Assembly (NCBI GenBank): GCA_045600205.1
Contig: JAZRXM010000042.1
Span: forward strand, 1 to 46,936
Reading direction: 5' to 3'
From: Firm-04 sp045600205
GTDB taxonomy: Bacteria; Bacillota; Clostridia; Oscillospirales; Ruminococcaceae
DNA length: 46,936 nt
Shown: piece after piece, positions 42,009 through 46,936 of the stretch
Layout: every line of letters begins with the position of its first letter
Position numbering within the stretch: position 1 is the first letter of the stretch
Made by a program: the position numbers and the translations under genes
Notes under the pieces: model-generated
Told to the model about the DNA's origin: nothing
Databases searched by the model: none
The model's input: the letters and a program-made list of their open reading frames with translations, nothing else

Positions 42009-43763
42009 GTGCCGCTGCCGCAGGAATTTCTGTATCAGCTCAAACAGGCAAACCCAATCGAAAACGTCATGGGACGATATGTGGAGCTGAAACGCGCCGG
42101 TAATCTGCTCAAATGCTGCTGCCCGTTCCATAGCGAAAAAACGCCGTCTTGCGTCGTTTATACAGGAATTCAGGATTCCCACTTCTATTGCTTTGGTTGC
42201 CATGCGGGCGGAGATGTCATCACCTTTCTGATGAAAATAGAAGGACTCAGCTACCACGATGCCGTTCAGATGCTCGCTGAAAACGCAGGCATGACCGTCC
42301 CCGTTGCAGATAACGACAACGGTGCTTCACAAAAACGAATGCGCCTGCTCGAACTCAACCGCTGTGCTGCAAAATATTACTATGAGCAGCTATGCGGTGC
42401 GGACAAGCGTGGGTTACAGTATCTCTCCGACCGCAAACTGAAACCTGAAATCGTCAGAAAATACGGACTTGGCTTTGCAGGTGACGGCTGGAATGGTCTG
42501 CAAAACGCTATGCACACGCTCGGATTTACGGATAACGAACTGCTGGAAGCGAATCTGTGCAGCCGTTCTGCAAAATCAGGCAATTTATACGATAAATTTC
42601 GCAATCGCGTAATTTTTCCGATTTTCGATTTACGAGGCAGTGTTATCGCTTTCGGCGGGCGTACCATTGAAAAGGACGGAGAACCGAAATATCTGAACTC
42701 CTCCGATACGCCCGTTTTCAAAAAAGGAAGAAACCTGTTTTCCATGAACTTTGCGAAGAAATCGCAGTCCAAACGCCTGATTCTCGCAGAGGGTTACATG
42801 GATGTCATTTCCATTCATCAGGCAGGATTTGAAAATGTGGTCGCCTCACTCGGCACGGCATTAACTCCTGACCAGTGCCGTTTGATGCGGCAATACTGCG
42901 AGGAAGTTGTCATTTCATATGACAGCGATGCGGCTGGTCAGAATGCCACGGCAAAAGCAGTCAATCTGTTGCGTGCAGTCGGCATTCAGCCAAAGATCCT
43001 GCACATGACGGATGCCAAAGACCCTGATGAGTATATCAAAAAATTTGGTGCAGGACGCTTCCGTATGTTGCTGGAAGAATCCGATGATGCCGTAAATTTT
43101 GCACTTGACCGCTGCAAAACCGGTGTTGACCCCTCAACCGAAAACGGCACAATTACTGCATTACACAAAGCGGTCGTGGTGCTTTCGGAAATTGAAAACG
43201 AACTTGACCGCAATGTATATATGTCCAAAACTGCAAAAGAATATAACGTAGATATGCAGGTTTTAAAAGCACAAGTCGATCAGGAAATCCGCCGCAGGAC
43301 ACGTTCCCAGAAAAAACAAACGTGGCGTGCAATCACCACACAACCGCTTCTGCGCGATCCTGTCAATCCTGAAGCAGCACAGCATCGCCGCGAAGCCAAA
43401 GCTGAGGAGGAAATCCTCTGCTACCTGTTCCGCAATCCGGATATGACAGGCAAAGTTGCGGAGCGAATCTCCCCTGCGGAATTTGTCACAGACCTTAATC
43501 GACGCATATATGAGAGAATTCTCTCTTTCGCAGAGAAATGCGAAGTGTTTGACCTCTCTGCCTTTTCAGAGGATTTTTCTCTGGACGAAATGGGGCATAT
43601 CACGGGAATTCAGGCTGACCGTGCAGAAATCGTCATCAGCGAAAAAGCCGTTGAGGATTGCATCATTCTGCTCAAAAAGCATGAAAATGCAAAACCCGTT
43701 GAGGAACAATCCGATGATGAATGGGCACAAAGTCTGCGCAGACGAAACGCTGATAAAATTTGA
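42009..43763 (+). CDS. dnaG: DNA primase
   Basis: 584 residues starting with GTG at 42009 (AGGTG 7 bases ahead). DnaG makes RNA primers for replication. The N-terminal CHC2 zinc finger shows C38-P-F-H41 and C61-F-G-C64. The RNA polymerase domain has the YGLGFAGDGWNGL segment, and the Toprim domain includes LILAEGYMDVIS and VISYDSDAAGQNA (metal-binding acidic residues). The C-terminal helicase-binding domain from about 440 is divergent, as usual. Next gene rpoD follows after 68 bases. Confidence 0.95.
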   Translation: MPLPQEFLYQLKQANPIENVMGRYVELKRAGNLLKCCCPFHSEKTPSCVVYTGIQDSHFYCFGCHAGGDVITFLMKIEGLSYHDAVQMLAENAGMTVPVADNDNGASQKRMRLLELNRCAAKYYYEQLCGADKRGLQYLSDRKLKPEIVRKYGLGFAGDGWNGLQNAMHTLGFTDNELLEANLCSRSAKSGNLYDKFRNRVIFPIFDLRGSVIAFGGRTIEKDGEPKYLNSSDTPVFKKGRNLFSMNFAKKSQSKRLILAEGYMDVISIHQAGFENVVASLGTALTPDQCRLMRQYCEEVVISYDSDAAGQNATAKAVNLLRAVGIQPKILHMTDAKDPDEYIKKFGAGRFRMLLEESDDAVNFALDRCKTGVDPSTENGTITALHKAVVVLSEIENELDRNVYMSKTAKEYNVDMQVLKAQVDQEIRRRTRSQKKQTWRAITTQPLLRDPVNPEAAQHRREAKAEEEILCYLFRNPDMTGKVAERISPAEFVTDLNRRIYERILSFAEKCEVFDLSAFSEDFSLDEMGHITGIQADRAEIVISEKAVEDCIILLKKHENAKPVEEQSDDEWAQSLRRRNADKI

Positions 43764-43831
43764 TTCAAACCGTGTTTTTCGGTTTTGATAAACAGAAACC
43801 AATTTTTCCCACGTATGAAGGAGGATGTACG

Positions 43832-44914
43832 ATGTCAAGTGATAAGAAAAGCTATGATCATCTGCTCGAAAAGGCCAGAACCAGTGGAAAAATCTCCACA
43901 AGAGAACTCAGTGATGCATTTGAAGAACTGAATTTTGATAGTGACCAGATCGACAGCTTTTACGATAACTGCGGTAATATGCAAATCGAGATCGTGGATG
44001 ATTTCAACCCCGACGACGATGACCTCAAAATGGGTCTCGATGACATGACCGATGATCTGGAAATGGCGCTCTCCACCGAAGGCATTGCCATTGATGACCC
44101 TGTCAAGATCTACCTGAAGGAAATTGGTCGTGTTCCCCTGCTGACCGCCGAGGAAGAAACTCAGCTTGCAAAAAAAATGCAGACCGGTGACCCCTATGCC
44201 AAAAAACGTCTTTCAGAAGCCAACCTCCGTCTGGTGGTATCCATTGCAAAGAAATACGTTGGACGCGGAATGCAGTTCCTGGATCTGATTCAGGAAGGCA
44301 ACCTCGGTCTGATCAAAGCAGTCGAGAAATTTGACTACACCAAAGGCTTCAAATTCTCCACATATGCAACATGGTGGATTCGTCAGGCAATCACCCGCGC
44401 CATTGCCGACCAGGCAAGAACCATCCGTATCCCTGTCCATATGGTGGAAACCATTACCAAAGTCAAGAAAATTTCCAGCCAGCTTCTGCACGAAAACGGT
44501 CACGACCCGACAGCAGATGAAATCGCAGACCGTCTGGATATGCCGGTTGAAAAAGTACGTGAAATCATGAGAATTGCGCAAGACCCCGTTTCTCTTGAAA
44601 CACCAATCGGTGAGGAAGAGGACAGTCACCTCGGCGATTTTATTCCGGACGAGCAGGCGCTTGCTCCGACCGAAGCGGCATCCAACATCATGCTGAAAGA
44701 ACAATTGAACGAAGTACTCAGCACATTGACTGAACGTGAAGCGATGGTACTCCGTTTGAGATTTGGTCTGGATGACGGCAGAAGCCGCACACTTGAGGAA
44801 GTCGGCAAAGCATTTGATGTCACCCGTGAGCGTATCCGCCAGATCGAAGCAAAGGCTCTGCGCAAACTCCGTCACCCGAGCAGAAGTAAAAAAGTACGCG
44901 ATTATCTCGATTAA
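43832..44914 (+). CDS. rpoD: Primary sigma factor (sigma 70 / SigA)
   Basis: 360 residues from the ATG at 43832, with GGAGG 7 bases ahead; an in-frame start at 43760 would overlap dnaG. Region 1.2 is DPVKIYLKEIGRVPLLTAEEE, region 2 spans NLRLVVSIAKKYVGRGMQFLDLIQEGN to FSTYATWWIRQAITRAIADQ, and region 4 ends with VTRERIRQIEAKALRKLRHP. This is the housekeeping sigma factor and fits the TTGACA/TATAAT promoters seen throughout. The acidic segment at about 55-85 is the non-conserved part. A strong terminator follows. Confidence 0.97.
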   Translation: MSSDKKSYDHLLEKARTSGKISTRELSDAFEELNFDSDQIDSFYDNCGNMQIEIVDDFNPDDDDLKMGLDDMTDDLEMALSTEGIAIDDPVKIYLKEIGRVPLLTAEEETQLAKKMQTGDPYAKKRLSEANLRLVVSIAKKYVGRGMQFLDLIQEGNLGLIKAVEKFDYTKGFKFSTYATWWIRQAITRAIADQARTIRIPVHMVETITKVKKISSQLLHENGHDPTADEIADRLDMPVEKVREIMRIAQDPVSLETPIGEEEDSHLGDFIPDEQALAPTEAASNIMLKEQLNEVLSTLTEREAMVLRLRFGLDDGRSRTLEEVGKAFDVTRERIRQIEAKALRKLRHPSRSKKVRDYLD

Positions 44915-44920
44915 ACAATC

Positions 44921-44958
44921 AAAAGCACCACTTATGCATTTTCATAAGTGGTGCTTTT
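44921..44958. terminator. Bidirectional terminator between rpoD and the GH5 gene
   Basis: AAAAGCACCACTTATG pairs perfectly with CATAAGTGGTGCTTTT around a 6-base loop. Confidence 0.92.
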
Positions 44959-44963
44959 GTATT

Positions 44964-45989
44964 TTAGAGCAAAGCTTTTATTCCTTCGAAAATTTCTTTC
45001 CGCTCCGCATCAATAATACCGAAATCCATTTTTTTATAGCTCCATGCGGCTCTGCCAATCTTGTACTTTTCAAAAGTCAAATGAATGGAACTGTACCAAG
45101 CAAGCGTACTTGGATTATCAACCAGTGAAATTACGCCATATTCGCCGCAATACAATGCAACATTGCGCTTTTGGGCGGTTTCCAGTGCCTCCGCAAAAAA
45201 CTGCTCGAAATATTCCGCTTCCTGAGCATCAGGGGCAGTCGTCAAAGGCGTACCACACCCCTGCGTATTCAGTCTGTCAGTTTCATTCTTATAAAACAAG
45301 GCAGACTTCGGATAAGTCAAACGGTAATCTGCGGGCATATTCTTTACCCAGCCGGCACCTTGATGCGTAAACACCAAAGGTTCGTAGCAATGAAAATTAT
45401 ATACGATTTTGTCATCAAACGGCATTGGCAAATCAGGAACGGACAACACACTGTTATTCCAGTATCCGCCAACTAAGATCTGCACATCAGGCGCGATTTT
45501 TCGAATTCGCTCAACACATGTTTGTGCTACGCGGTTCCATGTTTCCAGATATGCTTTGTCGGTCACCTCATTGAGCAATTCAAACGCGACTCTTTGATAA
45601 TAGCCGCCAAATCGCTCAGCCAGACGCTCCCAAAGCTGATAAAAACGCTCCTGAAGCGCATTGCTCTCAAAGAACCCCGATTCTGCTTCTCCATCATCAA
45701 AGGAATAGCCTGCAGTTTTGTGAAGATCCAAAATCATGTTCAGACCGTATTTTCCACACCAGTCCACAGCCTTTTGAAGATATTGCATTCCCGATTCCAA
45801 TGGCTGACCGTCCTGCGTTTCCAGCAGATCATAATCCACAGGTATACGCAGGTGGTCAAGTTCCCATGTCGATATTTCTTTGAAATCGTCTTCGGTGATG
45901 AAGCTGTCATAGTGCTCTTTTGTATGGCAGCACTGCGACAGCCATCCGCCGAGGTTGATTCCCTTTTGATAGCCGACAAATTGCTTCAA
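44964..45989 (-). CDS. GH5-family glycoside hydrolase without signal peptide
   Basis: 341 residues starting with TTG at 45989, preceded by GGGGG at 7 bases. The GH5 fold is indicated by GINLGGW, HLRIPVDYD, ILDLHKTAGYS, the acid/base E141 in FELLNEV and the nucleophile E283 in LYCGEYGV. There is no signal peptide or dockerin, so it should act in the cytoplasm, presumably on imported beta-glucan oligosaccharides. It lies 29 bases behind the tandem GH16 gene, suggesting outside cleavage followed by inside processing of mixed-linkage glucan. The GH5 subfamily and exact substrate are not certain. Confidence 0.87.
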   Translation of the reverse strand: MKQFVGYQKGINLGGWLSQCCHTKEHYDSFITEDDFKEISTWELDHLRIPVDYDLLETQDGQPLESGMQYLQKAVDWCGKYGLNMILDLHKTAGYSFDDGEAESGFFESNALQERFYQLWERLAERFGGYYQRVAFELLNEVTDKAYLETWNRVAQTCVERIRKIAPDVQILVGGYWNNSVLSVPDLPMPFDDKIVYNFHCYEPLVFTHQGAGWVKNMPADYRLTYPKSALFYKNETDRLNTQGCGTPLTTAPDAQEAEYFEQFFAEALETAQKRNVALYCGEYGVISLVDNPSTLAWYSSIHLTFEKYKIGRAAWSYKKMDFGIIDAERKEIFEGIKALL

Positions 45990-46018
45990 AAAGAATCCCC
46001 CAATCTGATTGTCCCCAA

Positions 46019-46936
46019 TTATTGCTTGTTATAAGTTACCCATTCATACTTTGCAGTCAGCGGCGTTTGGCCGTTAAATGCTTTCAACCAGTCATCCACA
46101 CCGATGCCGGGCCAGACATTCATCATGATCTTTCCTGCGGTTGTCGGAATCTCGCTGTATGCAGTGTAAACAGGCTTACCGTCAACGTACCATGTGATAT
46201 GGTCGCGCTGCCAGTCGAAACCGTAACGATGGAAGCCCTGAGAGGCATCAAAGCCGAGATCATACATATACTCGTGATTGCCCTTACCGTTGGTGTAGTA
46301 GTTGAACTGAACCTTGGTAGTATCTTTTCCAAGTACTTCAATGTCGATCTCATCCCACGGGTTGTTATCGGATTCACCTGTATAGGTGAAGAACGAAGAA
46401 ACAACACCGTCATTCTTGATTGCCTGCATCGAGGTTTCATAATAACCGAAGCTGTAGAAATCATTGGTGCGGTACTCTGCAGCGGAATAAGCGTACTTGC
46501 CGGAATAATCTCTGTCGATCGTCAGGCTGAGGCAGCCGTTGCTCAGAGAAGTGTTGTTCTTGTACCAGCCGCAATTGAACGGATTGCCGTTGGTCCAACC
46601 GTCAGATGCGATAAAGTATCTGCTGGAACCATCGCGGAAATCTTCCACCATAGTAGCGTTCTTGTTCATGGTATCAGTCGAGGTGTTATTACCACCCTGC
46701 TGCTGATTACCACCCCACGGGTTATTGTTATTGCCGCCCCACGGATTGTCATTGTTACCGCCCTGCTGCTGATTGCCGCTCTTGCCGTTCTTGTTATAGG
46801 TGACCCACTGATAGCGTGCAGTCAGCGGCGTTTTGCCGTTAAATGCATTCAACCATTCATTGACGCCTCTGCCGGGCCATGTGTTCATCATGATCTTGCC
46901 TGCGGTTTTCGGAATGTTATCGGTTGCGCGATATAC
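46019..46936 (-). CDS. Tandem GH16 beta-glucanase (lichenase), 5' end beyond the window
   Basis: 305 residues are visible; the frame is open to the edge of the window. The first 49 residues match the C-terminal end of the later GH16 domain (KIMMNTWPGRGVNEWLNAF against KIMMNVWPGIGVDDWLKAF), so a first GH16 copy precedes. A linker at about 50-93 is rich in Asn, Gln and Gly with NNPWGG repeats. The second GH16 domain spans 94-305 and has the catalytic motif DEIDIE, with the two Glu as nucleophile and acid/base, in the lichenase-type setting. The family cleaves beta-1,3-1,4-glucans. No C-terminal dockerin is present; the N-terminus is unseen. An ATG at 46891 is internal, not the start. Confidence 0.9.
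   Translation of the reverse strand, partial: VYRATDNIPKTAGKIMMNTWPGRGVNEWLNAFNGKTPLTARYQWVTYNKNGKSGNQQQGGNNDNPWGGNNNNPWGGNQQQGGNNTSTDTMNKNATMVEDFRDGSSRYFIASDGWTNGNPFNCGWYKNNTSLSNGCLSLTIDRDYSGKYAYSAAEYRTNDFYSFGYYETSMQAIKNDGVVSSFFTYTGESDNNPWDEIDIEVLGKDTTKVQFNYYTNGKGNHEYMYDLGFDASQGFHRYGFDWQRDHITWYVDGKPVYTAYSEIPTTAGKIMMNVWPGIGVDDWLKAFNGQTPLTAKYEWVTYNKQ

Noticed and set aside
44213..44875. Open frame of 220 codons opposite rpoD
   Set aside because: It lies wholly within the conserved sigma factor gene and shows no family signature.
46680..46790. Short repeated DNA units that could suggest a repeat array
   Set aside because: They encode the NNPWGG/QQQGG linker in frame in the GH16 gene; low-complexity coding sequence, not CRISPR or a mobile repeat.

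Overview
The window reads as chromosome of a Gram-positive, fibre-degrading anaerobe of the Ruminococcus / Oscillospiraceae type. Evidence: three secreted enzymes end in type I dockerin modules (a GH26, a GH9 and an SGNH hydrolase), a lipoprotein carries cohesin-like segments, a tandem GH16 glucanase sits at the right edge, lysine/peptidoglycan precursor synthesis uses LL-diaminopimelate aminotransferase, and promoters are sigma-A-like with strong AAAGGAGG-type ribosome binding sites. The species cannot be named from sequence alone.

Layout. 1-458: a broken tyrosine-recombinase remnant. 459-3156 (-): a sugar-nucleotidyltransferase gene followed by a membrane-anchored leucine-rich-repeat protein. 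3371-7795 (+): PHP phosphoesterase, malic enzyme, TSCPD protein, YdcF-like membrane protein and O-acetylhomoserine sulfhydrylase, closely packed and perhaps one operon. 7845-10664 (-): uvrA, with two promoters and a LexA-type box. 10993-14184 (+): FAD oxidoreductase, dapL and an RsuA-like pseudouridine synthase. 14225-16309: TetR regulator (-), SpoU-type RNA methyltransferase (+) and rhomboid protease (-). 16437-18647 (-): modular GH26 mannanase with dockerin. 18881-19782 (+): a lipoprotein barnase and its overlapping barstar. 19823-22025: mntP (-), then trmK and a Nif3-like gene (+). 22063-22445 (-): four tRNA genes (Asp, Phe, Gly, Phe). 22605-25684 (-): mnmA and recG.

25783-28137 (+): a promoter, a yybP-ykoY (manganese) riboswitch with an overlapping terminator, then oadB, a small oadG-like gene and a membrane protein of unknown function. 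28236-31807: GH9 cellulase (+) and SGNH esterase (-), both with dockerins. 31987-33688 (+): a two-component system. 33727-34530 (-): a lipoprotein with cohesin half-domains in reversed order. 34648-39969 (-): ABC ATPase, two ABC-2 permeases and leuA, all overlapping. 40251-44914 (+): a small membrane exporter, then dGTPase, dnaG and rpoD. 44964-46936 (-): a tandem GH16 glucanase running off the window, followed by a GH5 without signal peptide.

The genes combine housekeeping functions (DNA repair, replication initiation, tRNA and rRNA modification, amino-acid synthesis) with a dispersed plant-cell-wall apparatus. The observations most worth a second look are the Mn-type riboswitch placed on an oadB/oadG operon while mntP nearby has no such leader, the surface-lipoprotein barnase with barstar, and the permuted cohesin lipoprotein.
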